A stretch of 64,000 nt of DNA from VGJW01 sp035286125 (lineage in GTDB: Bacteria > Cyanobacteriota > Sericytochromatia > S15B-MN24 > VGJW01): NCBI GenBank assembly GCA_035286125.1, contig JAYKIS010000082.1:1-64000 (forward strand), read 5' to 3'. The notes beneath the pieces are model-generated. The model was not told the origin of the DNA. It saw nothing but the letters and a program-made list of their open reading frames with translations, and ran no database searches. The first letter of the stretch is position 1. Every line of letters begins with the position of its first letter. Position numbers and translations under genes: made by a program. Below, in pieces: positions 7,791 through 16,508 of the stretch.

Positions 7791-9056
7791 ATGTCGCATA
7801 CCGGTTCCCGCGGTCGCACGGTCATCGTCAGTGCGGTGCGCACCCCCTTCGGCAAGCTTTCAGGGGCCTTTGCAGGCCTGAGTGCCGTCGATCTCGGCGC
7901 GCGGGTCATCGGCGAGGCCGTCCGGCGTGCCGGCGTCGATGGTGGGCTTGTCGACAACGTCATCATGGGCCAGGTCCTGCAGGCAGGGGCCGGCCAGATT
8001 CCTTCGCGCCAGGCGGCCCTGCGCGCCGGCCTGCCCGACAGCGTCCATTCCCTGACCATCAACAAGGTCTGTGCCTCGGGCATGCGGGCCATCTCGCTCG
8101 CGGACCAGTTCCAGCGGCTGGGCGACGGCGAGGTCTTCGTGGCTGGCGGCATGGAGAGCATGACGCAGGCGCCCTACTACCTGACCAAGGCACGGTCTGG
8201 CTACCGCATGGGCAACGACACCCTCCTGGACGGCATGATTCATGACGGACTCTGGTGCGCCTTCCGCAACGTCCACATGGGCGTCCACGGCGACAACGTC
8301 TCGCGTGAGTTCGCCATCACCCGCGAGGAGATGGACAGGTGGTCCGCCCGCAGCCATCAGCGCGCGGCTGCGGCCTACGAGGCAGGCCACTTCGCCGACG
8401 AGGTGATGACGGTCGAGATTCCCCAGGGCAAGAAGCCTCCGCTCCTCGTGAGCCGTGACGAGAGCCTGCGTGCCGATACCACCGAGGAGGGCCTCGCCAA
8501 GCTGCGGCCGGTCTTCGGGGCCGAGGGCATGGTCACGGCGGGCAATGCTCCCGGCATCAACGACGGGGCTTGTGCGCTCGTCCTGATGAGCGAGGAGAAG
8601 GCCTCCGAACTGGGCCTGGAGCCCCTGGCGGCCATCGTCGGCCACGGCTGGGTCGCGACCGAGCCGCCCTACCTGCACACCGTGCCGGCGCTGGCGCTCG
8701 AGAAGGCCATGGCGCGGACGGGCGTGGATCTGGATGCACTGGACCGCCTCGAAATCAACGAGGCCTTCGCGGCCGTCACGCTGACCAGCACCCGCATCCT
8801 GGCCGGCCGCAAGGTGCCCGCAGGTGTCGGGGCGTCCGCGGACGTGGATTCTGGCTATCTGGAAGCGCTGCGCGCCCGCACCAACGTCAACGGCGGCGCG
8901 GTGGCCATGGGGCATCCCATCGGGGCGTCGGGGGCCCGCATCGTCGCGACGCTGGCTTACGAACTGGCCCGGTCGGGCGGTCGGTACGGTGCGGCCGCCA
9001 TCTGCTCGGGGTCCGCCCAGGGCGACGCCATCATCATCGAGAATCTCCGCCGCTAG
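7791..9056 (+). CDS. Acetyl-CoA C-acyltransferase (thiolase)
   Basis: This 421-residue thiolase has the acyl-accepting Cys94 in NKVCASGMRA. The C-terminal blocks are NEAFAAV, GGAVAMGHPIGASGAR (catalytic His) and ICSGSAQGDA, the last being a variant of the usual CxGxGxG block. It condenses two acetyl-CoA or cleaves 3-ketoacyl-CoA. ATG 7791 follows GAGGAGG at 7775-7781. An in-frame extension upstream has no ribosome site. The downstream order, 3-hydroxyacyl-CoA dehydrogenase then acyl-CoA dehydrogenase, matches mmgABC of Bacillus subtilis, so short-chain acyl-CoA oxidation or synthesis (C4) is the likely pathway. Confidence 0.92.
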   Translation: MSHTGSRGRTVIVSAVRTPFGKLSGAFAGLSAVDLGARVIGEAVRRAGVDGGLVDNVIMGQVLQAGAGQIPSRQAALRAGLPDSVHSLTINKVCASGMRAISLADQFQRLGDGEVFVAGGMESMTQAPYYLTKARSGYRMGNDTLLDGMIHDGLWCAFRNVHMGVHGDNVSREFAITREEMDRWSARSHQRAAAAYEAGHFADEVMTVEIPQGKKPPLLVSRDESLRADTTEEGLAKLRPVFGAEGMVTAGNAPGINDGACALVLMSEEKASELGLEPLAAIVGHGWVATEPPYLHTVPALALEKAMARTGVDLDALDRLEINEAFAAVTLTSTRILAGRKVPAGVGASADVDSGYLEALRARTNVNGGAVAMGHPIGASGARIVATLAYELARSGGRYGAAAICSGSAQGDAIIIENLRR

Positions 9057-9089
9057 GCGCGCACCCGCAACCTCAGGAACGCAGCAGTC

Positions 9090-9947
9090 ATGTCAGAACG
9101 CATCGTCGTCCTCGGCGCCGGCCAGATGGGCTCCGGCATCGCTCAGGTCTTTGCCCAGGCGGGTTATCCCACCACGGTCCAGGACGTGGCCGAGCCCGCG
9201 CTTGTCCGCAGCCGCAAGCTCATCACCAGCCTGCTCGACAAGGCCGTCGACAAGGGCAAGATGACGCCCGAGGCCCGCGAGGCCACGCTGGCCAACCTGA
9301 CTTGGGCGACCTCCCTCGATGCCGTCAAGGATGCGGCGTTGGTCGTCGAGGCCGTCATCGAGAACCTAGAGGCCAAGCAGGCCCTGTGGCAGCAGGTGTC
9401 TGCCCTCGCTCCGGCGGATGCCGTGCTGGCCAGCAACACGAGCAGCCTGCCCATCACGCAGTTGGGCGCGTCGGTCGCCCATCCCGAGCGCTTCATCGGG
9501 ATGCACTTCATGAACCCCGTGCCGGTGATGCAGCTGGTCGAGGTCATCAAGGGCTTCCTGACAACGGATGATGTCCACCACAAGGTTCTCGCCTGGGCGC
9601 GTGCCGTGGGCAAGACCCCCGTCACCGTCGAGGATGCCCCAGGCTTCATCGCCAATCGCATCCTGATGCCGATGATCAACGAGGCGGTGTTCTGCCTGGC
9701 CGAGGGCATCAGCACGCGCGAGGACATAGACACCGTGATGAAGTTGGGGATGAATCACCCCATGGGGCCGCTGACGCTGGCGGACTTCATCGGTCTGGAT
9801 ACGTGCCTGGCCATCATGGAGGTCCTGCACCGGGACCTTGGCGACGACAAGTATCGACCCGCGCCGCTGCTGCGCAAGATGGTGCAGGCCGGCCTGTACG
9901 GCCGCAAGAGCGGCCGGGGCTTCTACGACTATCGGGAGGCGAAGTGA
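9090..9947 (+). CDS. 3-hydroxybutyryl-CoA (3-hydroxyacyl-CoA) dehydrogenase
   Basis: The 285-residue protein has an N-terminal Rossmann fold with GAGQMGSGIA (residues about 9-18) and the catalytic region SLPITQL...MHFMNPVPVM, where the His lies in GMHFMNP. The conserved NRI and NHPMGPL segments of the C-terminal dimerisation domain follow. It oxidises 3-hydroxyacyl-CoA with NAD(P) (or the reverse). Its length fits the single-function short-chain type (Hbd/PaaH/MmgB). It lies 33 bases after the thiolase, and its last base is the first base of the acyl-CoA dehydrogenase ATG (TGATG), so the three genes are co-translated. Confidence 0.93.
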   Translation: MSERIVVLGAGQMGSGIAQVFAQAGYPTTVQDVAEPALVRSRKLITSLLDKAVDKGKMTPEAREATLANLTWATSLDAVKDAALVVEAVIENLEAKQALWQQVSALAPADAVLASNTSSLPITQLGASVAHPERFIGMHFMNPVPVMQLVEVIKGFLTTDDVHHKVLAWARAVGKTPVTVEDAPGFIANRILMPMINEAVFCLAEGISTREDIDTVMKLGMNHPMGPLTLADFIGLDTCLAIMEVLHRDLGDDKYRPAPLLRKMVQAGLYGRKSGRGFYDYREAK

Positions 9948-11119
9948 TGGATGTCCATCTGACCGAGGCCCAGCAGCAGGTCCAGGAGGCCGTCAAGGCG
10001 TTCTGTGCGCGGCATGTCGACCCCTTCGTGTCCCAGTGGGACAAGGACGAGCACTTCCCGCTCGATGTGTTCCGCAAGATGGGCGAGGAGGGGTACCTGG
10101 GCATCCCCATTCCCGAAGCCTACGGCGGCGCCGGGGAGAGCTTCGACGTCTACATCGCCGCCCTCGAGCAGTTGTCCCGTCACGATGCAGGCTTTGCCTG
10201 CGCTTACGCCGTGCACCTTTCGGCGCACGCCCTCAGCATCCTCGAGTTCGGGTCCGAGGCCCAGAAGCAGCAGTACCTGCCAGGCCTCGCGAATGGCAGC
10301 ATCCTCGGGGCCTTCGCCCTTACGGAGCCCCACTGCGGATCGGATGCCTCGGCGCTGCGCTGCAAGGCCGAGAAGGATGGCGACCACTACGTCCTGACCG
10401 GCACCAAGCAATGGATCACCAATGCGAAGAGTGCGGGACTGTTCCTGTTGTTCGCGCGCACCGATGCCGCCTCGACAGGCGCCAAGGGCATCACGGCCTT
10501 CCTGATCGAGGCCGGGACCCCGGGCCTCAAGATCGATCGCAAGACGCACAAGATGGGCATGCGGTCGTCCGAGACCTACGATCTGGTCCTGGACGGGTGC
10601 CGCGTGCACGAGTCGCAGGTTCTGGGTGTCGTGGGCGAGGGCTTCAAGATTGCCATGAAGACCCTGGACGGCGGCCGCATCGGCATCGCCGCGCAGGCCC
10701 TCGGCATTGCGCAAGCCTGCCTCGACGAGGCGCGTACCTTTGCCAACCAGCGCGAGGCCTTTGGCCAGCCCATCGCTCGATTCCAGGCGATTCAGTGGAA
10801 GATTGCCGATATGGCGAAGAACATCTGGGCCTCGCGTGCGCTGACTTACCAGGCGGCCTCCTTGAAGGCGGCCGGCAAGCCCGTGGCAGACGCCGGCGCC
10901 AAGGCCAAGCTCTACGCTAGCCGCACGGCGCGTGAGGCGGCCAACGAGTCGCTGCAGATCCACGGGGGGTACGGATACACCGACGAGTTCCCCGTCGAAC
11001 GGCACTACCGCGACGCCAAGGTCACCGAGATCTACGAGGGGACCAGCGAAATCCAGAAGATCGTCATCTCGCGCGGGCTCGTCGGCACGCCCAAGGCCAA
11101 GGTTCCCGCGCGGGTCTGA
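9947..11119 (+). CDS. Acyl-CoA dehydrogenase
   Basis: This 390-residue flavoprotein has the N-terminal helical domain, the beta-domain signatures (ALTEPHCGSDASA and GTKQWITNA) and the C-terminal FAD-binding helices (REAFGQPIARFQ, LQIHGGYGYTDEFPVER). The catalytic base is the Glu of EIYEGTSEIQ, at the position used by short-chain/butyryl-CoA dehydrogenases. It introduces the C2-C3 double bond and passes electrons to ETF, which is not encoded in this window. ATG 9947 overlaps the previous stop by one base. It could also supply the isovaleryl-CoA step needed by the leucine operon at 42 kb, but its neighbours favour a C4 role. Confidence 0.92.
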   Translation: MDVHLTEAQQQVQEAVKAFCARHVDPFVSQWDKDEHFPLDVFRKMGEEGYLGIPIPEAYGGAGESFDVYIAALEQLSRHDAGFACAYAVHLSAHALSILEFGSEAQKQQYLPGLANGSILGAFALTEPHCGSDASALRCKAEKDGDHYVLTGTKQWITNAKSAGLFLLFARTDAASTGAKGITAFLIEAGTPGLKIDRKTHKMGMRSSETYDLVLDGCRVHESQVLGVVGEGFKIAMKTLDGGRIGIAAQALGIAQACLDEARTFANQREAFGQPIARFQAIQWKIADMAKNIWASRALTYQAASLKAAGKPVADAGAKAKLYASRTAREAANESLQIHGGYGYTDEFPVERHYRDAKVTEIYEGTSEIQKIVISRGLVGTPKAKVPARV

Positions 11120-11149
11120 TGTTCTGGCCGGGCCGAGGCCCTTGCGGCG

Positions 11150-14100
11150 TCAACCCGTGAGCAGCCTCGCCCGGTCGCGCAAACGCTCGAGGTCCATCGC
11201 CGCCATCGCGCGAGCGGAATCCATCAGGATCCGCTGCCGTGTCTGGATCACCGCCTCGCTTGCCACGTCCGCGTCAACGAGGTCGGATTGGGATCTTTGG
11301 GCCATGGTCCCCTGGATGCCCAAGGCCGCTGTCTGGTGCCCGACGCGATTCATATAGGCGCCAAGGCGGTTCAGGCGTCGGGTCAAGGCCTCGATGGCCC
11401 CGTCACAGACGCCGATGGCCTCGGAAGCTTCTGTGGCGTCCATCAGGCAGATGGCCCCGAGTCCGAGTGTCTCGACGGTGACTGCCTCCAGTTGCCACGT
11501 CTGGGTGTCGACGGCACGGGCCCCGCCCAGCAGGTCCACCCGCAGCGCACCGGTGGTGCTGGGATCCAGTCGGTCGTACGTGATGCGAACGTTGTTGCCG
11601 TCCCCGGACAGGGCGTGGGCGCCCACCAACTCGATCTTGTATTCGCTGTAGAGCTGGACCCCTTTGTAAATGGTGCCGGGTACCGGAGGATGCAGGTACC
11701 AGCCGTCCCCGGCCAGGCTGCTGCTTCGTGGCACGGCAATGCTGTTGGCTGTCACGGTGATCGTGTCCTCGTCTACCAGCAGGCCGGTCGGAGAGACAGG
11801 AAAGCCCGTTTCGCAGCCGTCCGGGCTGCCTTGGGGGATCGTCAGCAGGAAGGTGTTGTCACCGGCGACGGCGTAGCTGATGCGGAACGTGGTGGAGCCG
11901 ACGGATGCGTCCTTCTTCGGGTCAAGGACCTCCAGACGCGTATGGCCCGCGAGGGTTCGGAATCCGGTGCCGGAACCGCTCGTGTCTTCGGAGAGCGCTA
12001 CCCCGTCCATGGTGACCTCGACCGAACTGCGGTTGCCATAGTCGAGCGCCTGAGCCGGGATGGTCAGGCTGGTGGGTGTCCAGTCGTCATTGGCCGTATC
12101 GTCGACCCACGCACGGATACTTGTGCCCGCGCCGGACATGGCGTTGGGCAGGATAGATGGTGAGCTGATGTCGATGCGGCGTGTGTCCAAGGTGTCGAGG
12201 CTCCACCCGCTCGTCCGGGTGATGCCGTTCGTGATGACCTTGACTGCATCCGGGTCGGCTGCCCCAGCTCCGTTTGCGAGTCCTGCTCCGTCCGGCGAGG
12301 CGAGGCCCCAGTAGTCCGGTCGAACCCCCAGTTGCACCTCCAGTATGCCGTCGGTGTCCTGCGCCATCCCTGTGTCCGCGTAGTAGCGAACCCCCAGGGA
12401 TTGCGAGAGTGTGCCCTGGGAGGTGCCAAGGAAGGTCAGTGTCCGGCCCGCAGCGTCGTAGATCAGGTCATTCAGGCCGCCGGCCGCGGCCGACACGGGG
12501 CGGACGGCGTTGCCGTTTCTCAGGCCGGCGATGGCTTGGGAGGCTGTCGCATCATCCAGGCCGTAGGTCTCGGGAGTCTCGGCGAAGACCAGATCCACGG
12601 CTCCGTCGCCATCATCGTTCCGAGGGGTCATGTTGCCGCCGGCCGCCACGTTGTAGTCCGTGCGGTAGTCGACGCGGATACCTTGGGAGCCACTCGGGCG
12701 GGCGTTGCCGTGGATGCGGATGCTGTTGTTGTCGAAGAAGCTCCAGCCGTTGGTGCCAGTCGGGTCATAGGCGACCGTCTGGCCACCGGTGCTGACGATG
12801 ACGGAGGCGTTGGTGGTGCTGCGCGCCGTGCTGTCCGAGATACCGCCGGGTACGGAGCCCAGTTGGTACTGGACCGGTGCATAGGCCAGGTCCACTTGGA
12901 CATAGGGCACGCCTGTGCCGGCATCCGTACCATTTCCCCCGGACGCTCCCGAGAAGGACAGCGTGTCATTGCTGTCCAACAGGCCGCTGCCGTGGAAAGT
13001 GATGGTCTTTGCCACGTAGTCGATGCTGTAGCCGTTCGTACCCGTGGCGTCATACGGTATGTTCCGGGCGACACCTGTCCGGGTCGACGTGACGCCGACA
13101 CTGACTGAGGGGCTGCCGTCCGCCAACTGGTACAGGTTGAAGCCCGACAGGCTGTAGGTCTGGGGGATGCCAGCGGTGTCGCCATCGGCATTGATTCGAT
13201 TACCCGGACCAACGGACGGTGGAGAACCGGTAGAAAAGCTGTGCACCTGGATGGTGGCGGCGGAGGTGGTGGTGTCCTGTACCAGCGCGATCCTGTCGCC
13301 CGTGGGCGAGAAGGTGAATTGTGCGTTGCCCGACGAGAAGGCCAGGACACGCGTCCATGCATCCGTGCCCTTTCGCGCGTAGAGGCCTCCATAAGTTCCG
13401 GTGGTGCCGTTGCTTCGATTGGACAACTGCCAGAGTTCCCCGCCAATCGTGACGGTTGTCCGGGAGACGGCATCGAAGCTCGCACCGCCCGGCGGAGCCT
13501 GACCTGTCGAGCCTGCCGGATCGTAATACACCGTCTGGGTGCTGCCGTTGTCCAGGATGCGGGTGGCTCGGATCGTGTTGCCGTCGGAGGACCATCGCGG
13601 TGTGATGTGCTTGATGTCGACGGGGTCCGAGACCGTGAAGGTCTCGGGGCGATAGGCCTCGGTATCGGCGACCCCGAGGCCGGTCGTGAATGGCGCGATT
13701 GTCCTGGAGTAGGCTTGTCCCCTCGGGCCGTAGTTGTCGGCGGTCGGGATACCGGATGTCTCTCCCGAGTCGTCTCCGAGCAGGACCTTGCGGGTGTTGT
13801 ATTCGGTGCTGGTGGCCGTCCCCTGGATGGCCTGCAGGGCCTGGCGCACCTGTTCCATCATCATCGACCGCTGATCGTCGGTCCAGATACCCTGCGCTGC
13901 GCTGACAGCGAGTGTGCGCAGGCGATGAACCTGCTCAAGGACCTGCCGGGTTCCCCCTTCCGCTGTCGCGGCCAGGTTCCAGGCATCCTGCAGGTTCTGA
14001 ATGGCCCGATGGGTCCCGCGGATATGGGACTCGAAACGTGCGTTCCGGGCCATGGCGCCCGTATGCGCGGCGGCGCGCAGATCACCCGGCTTCTCGCCGA

Positions 14101-14176
14101 CACGCCGGAGGCTCTCGGCCCACGCCGCCTCCATGCGGCCGTAGACCGAGCGCAGCCCGCTCGAGCGGATCTCCAT
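11150..14176 (-). CDS. Giant flagellin-family protein with a beta-rich central insertion
   Basis: The 1008-residue product has flagellin ends. Residues about 1-130 match the N-terminal coiled-coil domain (HIRGTHRAIQNLQDAWNLA, then RLRTLAVSAAQG), and the last 110 or so match the C-terminal one (AIEALTRRLNRLGAYMNRV, then SDLVDADVASEAV). In between lie about 750 residues of beta-rich sequence. A TolB/WD40-like stretch (TPRWSSDGNTIRATRI and AQFTFSPTGDRIALV) is followed by repeated modules with YDxTGTNGxS cores. Normal flagellins are 250-550 residues. A sigma-28-type promoter precedes it, supporting a role as a filament or filament-associated subunit, with the insertion exposed on the surface. The ATG at 14176 has AGGA about 10 bases upstream. 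A hook-filament junction protein is an alternative. Confidence 0.8.
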   Translation of the reverse strand: MEIRSSGLRSVYGRMEAAWAESLRRVGEKPGDLRAAAHTGAMARNARFESHIRGTHRAIQNLQDAWNLAATAEGGTRQVLEQVHRLRTLAVSAAQGIWTDDQRSMMMEQVRQALQAIQGTATSTEYNTRKVLLGDDSGETSGIPTADNYGPRGQAYSRTIAPFTTGLGVADTEAYRPETFTVSDPVDIKHITPRWSSDGNTIRATRILDNGSTQTVYYDPAGSTGQAPPGGASFDAVSRTTVTIGGELWQLSNRSNGTTGTYGGLYARKGTDAWTRVLAFSSGNAQFTFSPTGDRIALVQDTTTSAATIQVHSFSTGSPPSVGPGNRINADGDTAGIPQTYSLSGFNLYQLADGSPSVSVGVTSTRTGVARNIPYDATGTNGYSIDYVAKTITFHGSGLLDSNDTLSFSGASGGNGTDAGTGVPYVQVDLAYAPVQYQLGSVPGGISDSTARSTTNASVIVSTGGQTVAYDPTGTNGWSFFDNNSIRIHGNARPSGSQGIRVDYRTDYNVAAGGNMTPRNDDGDGAVDLVFAETPETYGLDDATASQAIAGLRNGNAVRPVSAAAGGLNDLIYDAAGRTLTFLGTSQGTLSQSLGVRYYADTGMAQDTDGILEVQLGVRPDYWGLASPDGAGLANGAGAADPDAVKVITNGITRTSGWSLDTLDTRRIDISSPSILPNAMSGAGTSIRAWVDDTANDDWTPTSLTIPAQALDYGNRSSVEVTMDGVALSEDTSGSGTGFRTLAGHTRLEVLDPKKDASVGSTTFRISYAVAGDNTFLLTIPQGSPDGCETGFPVSPTGLLVDEDTITVTANSIAVPRSSSLAGDGWYLHPPVPGTIYKGVQLYSEYKIELVGAHALSGDGNNVRITYDRLDPSTTGALRVDLLGGARAVDTQTWQLEAVTVETLGLGAICLMDATEASEAIGVCDGAIEALTRRLNRLGAYMNRVGHQTAALGIQGTMAQRSQSDLVDADVASEAVIQTRQRILMDSARAMAAMDLERLRDRARLLTG

Positions 14177-14203
14177 CCTTGTTGATCCTGAATTCCCACC
14201 TCA

Positions 14204-14230
14204 TTATCGACGATGTTGATATGGGGTTTA
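14204..14230 (-). promoter_or_regulatory. Sigma-28 (FliA/SigD)-type flagellar promoter
   Basis: On the minus strand, TAAA (14230-14227) is followed by 15 bases and GTCGATAA (14211-14204). The flagellar consensus is TAAA-N15-GCCGATAA, so this matches 11 of 12 positions with the exact spacing. The inferred transcription start is near 14197, giving a short leader of about 20 bases before the ATG at 14176. The region is markedly AT-richer than its surroundings. It ties the giant flagellin-family gene to the late flagellar regulon. Confidence 0.75.
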
Positions 14231-14375
14231 GGTATTACGTCCAGATGTTGATCTCGAGGCCCGCTGGAGGTCAGTCGTGCTTGGGCCGAACCCCGGTCGA
14301 TGGCGGCCGGAATGATGGCAAGGGCCCTGCCTTCGTGGTAGGACCATGGGATACCGTCATCACCCGGAGCTACCC

Positions 14376-16022
14376 TTGACCACGTCCTCCCCGACCCTCG
14401 CCGCCGAGGTCGCCCGTCGCAAGACCTTTGCGATTATTTCTCACCCGGACGCCGGCAAGACGACACTTACGGAAAAGCTGCTCCTGTACGGGGGCGTCAT
14501 CCAGTTGGCCGGGGCCGTCAAGGCCAAGCGGGGCCGCGCTTCGGCCGTCAGCGACTGGATGGAGATGGAGCGGGAGCGCGGCATTTCCATCACGACGTCG
14601 GTCCTGCAGTTCCCCTATCGGGGGCTGCAGATGAACCTGCTCGACACGCCTGGCCACGCCGACTTCTCCGAGGACACCTACCGTACGCTCCATGCGGCTG
14701 ACGGCGCGGTCATGCTGCTCGACGCCGCCAAGGGCGTCGAGGCCCAGACCAAGAAGCTTTTCCATGTCTGCCGGCAGCGTCGGATGCCGACCTTCACATT
14801 CGTCAACAAGATGGACCGGCCCGGCCGTGATCCGTTCGATCTCATCGGAGAGGTCGAGAGCCTTCTCGGTATCGGTGTTTTCCCCGTTACTTGGCCGGTC
14901 TTTCGGCACGGCATCTTCCGGGGCGTCGTCCATCGCCTGAACCGTCAGGTTCATCTCTTCTCGGAGACCCATGCCGGATCGAGTGCGGCCGTCGGGTCCG
15001 AGGTGCCACCCGTGGCCCTGGCCGGCTTCGATGACCCGCTGCTGACCCGGGAGCTGGGCGAGGAAGGTCACCAGAGGCTGCTCGAAGAGCTCGAGATCCT
15101 GGACATGGCGGGCGACGGTTTCGACCTTGCGCGCTTCGCCGTCGGGGATGTGTCGCCGATGTTCTTCGGCAGCGCGATCAACAACTTCGGGCTCGAGGCG
15201 TTCCTCGAGAGTTTCTGCGAACTCATGCCTCCTCCCGCACCTCGCGTTTCGAGCTCGGGACCCATCGCGGCCGATGACGAACATTTCAGTGCCTTTGTGT
15301 TCAAGATTCAGGCCAACATGGACAAGACGCACCGCAATCGCGTGGCATTCATCCGCATCTGCTCCGGGCGGTTCGAGCGCGGCATGAAGACCGTGCATGT
15401 CCGCACGGGACGCGAGATGCGGCTTTCCAACCCGACGCAGTTCATGGCCCAGGAACGCAGCCTGGTCGAGGAAGCCTTCGCAGGCGACGTCCTCGGCATC
15501 CACGACCCCGGCGTCTTCGAGATTGGCGATACCCTGACGGACGGGATGCTGCTGACATTCGACGAGATCCCGAGCTTTGCCCCCGAGCTGTTCAGCCGTC
15601 TGGAAATGGTCGATCCGCTCAAGCGCAAGCAGCTTTCGAAGGGCATCGAGCAGTTGGCCCAGGAAGGGACCATCCAGCTCTACCGTCCCCCGTCCGGGCG
15701 AGGCGGCGACATCGTCCTCGGGGCGGTGGGCCAACTGCAGTTGGAGGTCGTCAGGTACCGCCTCAAGAGCGAGTACGACGTCGAGGTTCGCCTGTTGCCC
15801 GTGAACTGCTCGTTTGCGCGCTGGGTTGTCCGCAAGGATGGTGGCGACGTGGACCCTGACCGACTTGCGCAGGCCCGAATCGCGACCGTGGTGGTCGATG
15901 TCCGCGACAGGCCAGTCTTCCTGTTCCAGGGGGAATGGCAACTCAATATGGCCATGCGTGACCTGCCGGACTACGAGTACCGGGAGACGGCGCGGGGCGT
16001 CGTGGTCCGTTCGCGGGGCTGA
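14376..16022 (+). CDS. prfC: Peptide chain release factor 3
   Basis: This translational GTPase recycles RF1/RF2 from the ribosome after termination. Motifs include the P-loop SHPDAGKTTL, switch I RGISITTSVLQF, DTPGHADF and the NKMDRPG guanine-specificity motif. They are followed by domain II and the RF3-specific C-terminal domain ending in DYEYRETARGVV. TTG 14376 is preferred: GGAG at 14366-14369 lies 6 bases upstream and the protein then begins like other RF3s (about 548 residues; E. coli has 529). An in-frame ATG at 14346 would add ten residues but has no properly spaced ribosome site. The gene stands alone, with convergent or divergent neighbours. Confidence 0.93.
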   Translation: MTTSSPTLAAEVARRKTFAIISHPDAGKTTLTEKLLLYGGVIQLAGAVKAKRGRASAVSDWMEMERERGISITTSVLQFPYRGLQMNLLDTPGHADFSEDTYRTLHAADGAVMLLDAAKGVEAQTKKLFHVCRQRRMPTFTFVNKMDRPGRDPFDLIGEVESLLGIGVFPVTWPVFRHGIFRGVVHRLNRQVHLFSETHAGSSAAVGSEVPPVALAGFDDPLLTRELGEEGHQRLLEELEILDMAGDGFDLARFAVGDVSPMFFGSAINNFGLEAFLESFCELMPPPAPRVSSSGPIAADDEHFSAFVFKIQANMDKTHRNRVAFIRICSGRFERGMKTVHVRTGREMRLSNPTQFMAQERSLVEEAFAGDVLGIHDPGVFEIGDTLTDGMLLTFDEIPSFAPELFSRLEMVDPLKRKQLSKGIEQLAQEGTIQLYRPPSGRGGDIVLGAVGQLQLEVVRYRLKSEYDVEVRLLPVNCSFARWVVRKDGGDVDPDRLAQARIATVVVDVRDRPVFLFQGEWQLNMAMRDLPDYEYRETARGVVVRSRG

Positions 16023-16034
16023 CGCCGCGCACGG

Positions 16035-16508
16035 TCAGTCAGCCGGGTGTGCACCCGGATGCATGGTCCTCGCGCGAAATGAGCCGATAGGCCACGGGGT
16101 GCCCGAGTCTGCGTCGCAGGGCACGACGTGGAGCACGTCGTCCGTCACCCAGTAGATCGCGTGCTGGAGGTAGCGCCTGCCCATCTCCCGGCCCTCTTCG
16201 AGCGACATCGGGACCAGCCACGAGGGCTCCGCATGGCTGCCGTCGGGGGCGCGCCCGACAATCGGGCGATGTTCCAGCCCTCGTATCCGGAGCTCGCGGT
16301 CCATCCTGGCCATGGCGCGCCTGTTCCGCGCCCCTGACCAATGCTGTCCGGTCGTGGCCCACGCCGTCACGATGACGAAGGATGCAGGCCACGGGGGCAA
16401 GGCTCCAGGCCCGTCGAAGACCGTGGCCCCGTAGGCTTCCGGGAAGGGTGCAGGTGTCCCGGAAGGGGCCGATGCCGGATTACCGCCGGAGCTGGACGGG
16501 TTCCGCAA
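16035..16508 (-). CDS. DUF3293 family protein
   Basis: The C-terminal 120 residues match the DUF3293 pattern: an initial strand FVIVTAW, an Asn-Arg-Arg containing helix (ARNRRAMARMDRELR), a segment with Gly-Arg-x-Pro-Asp-Gly (VGRAPDGS), a Trp-Leu-Val strand, and a helix followed by QHAIYWV. The family is small and uncharacterised. The start is uncertain. TTG 16508 gives about 157 residues and overlaps the upstream lipoprotein gene by 29 bases, and no ATG is available between that overlap and the domain. It is probably the last gene of a minus-strand unit. Function unknown. Confidence 0.6.
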   Translation of the reverse strand: MRNPSSSGGNPASAPSGTPAPFPEAYGATVFDGPGALPPWPASFVIVTAWATTGQHWSGARNRRAMARMDRELRIRGLEHRPIVGRAPDGSHAEPSWLVPMSLEEGREMGRRYLQHAIYWVTDDVLHVVPCDADSGTPWPIGSFRARTMHPGAHPAD

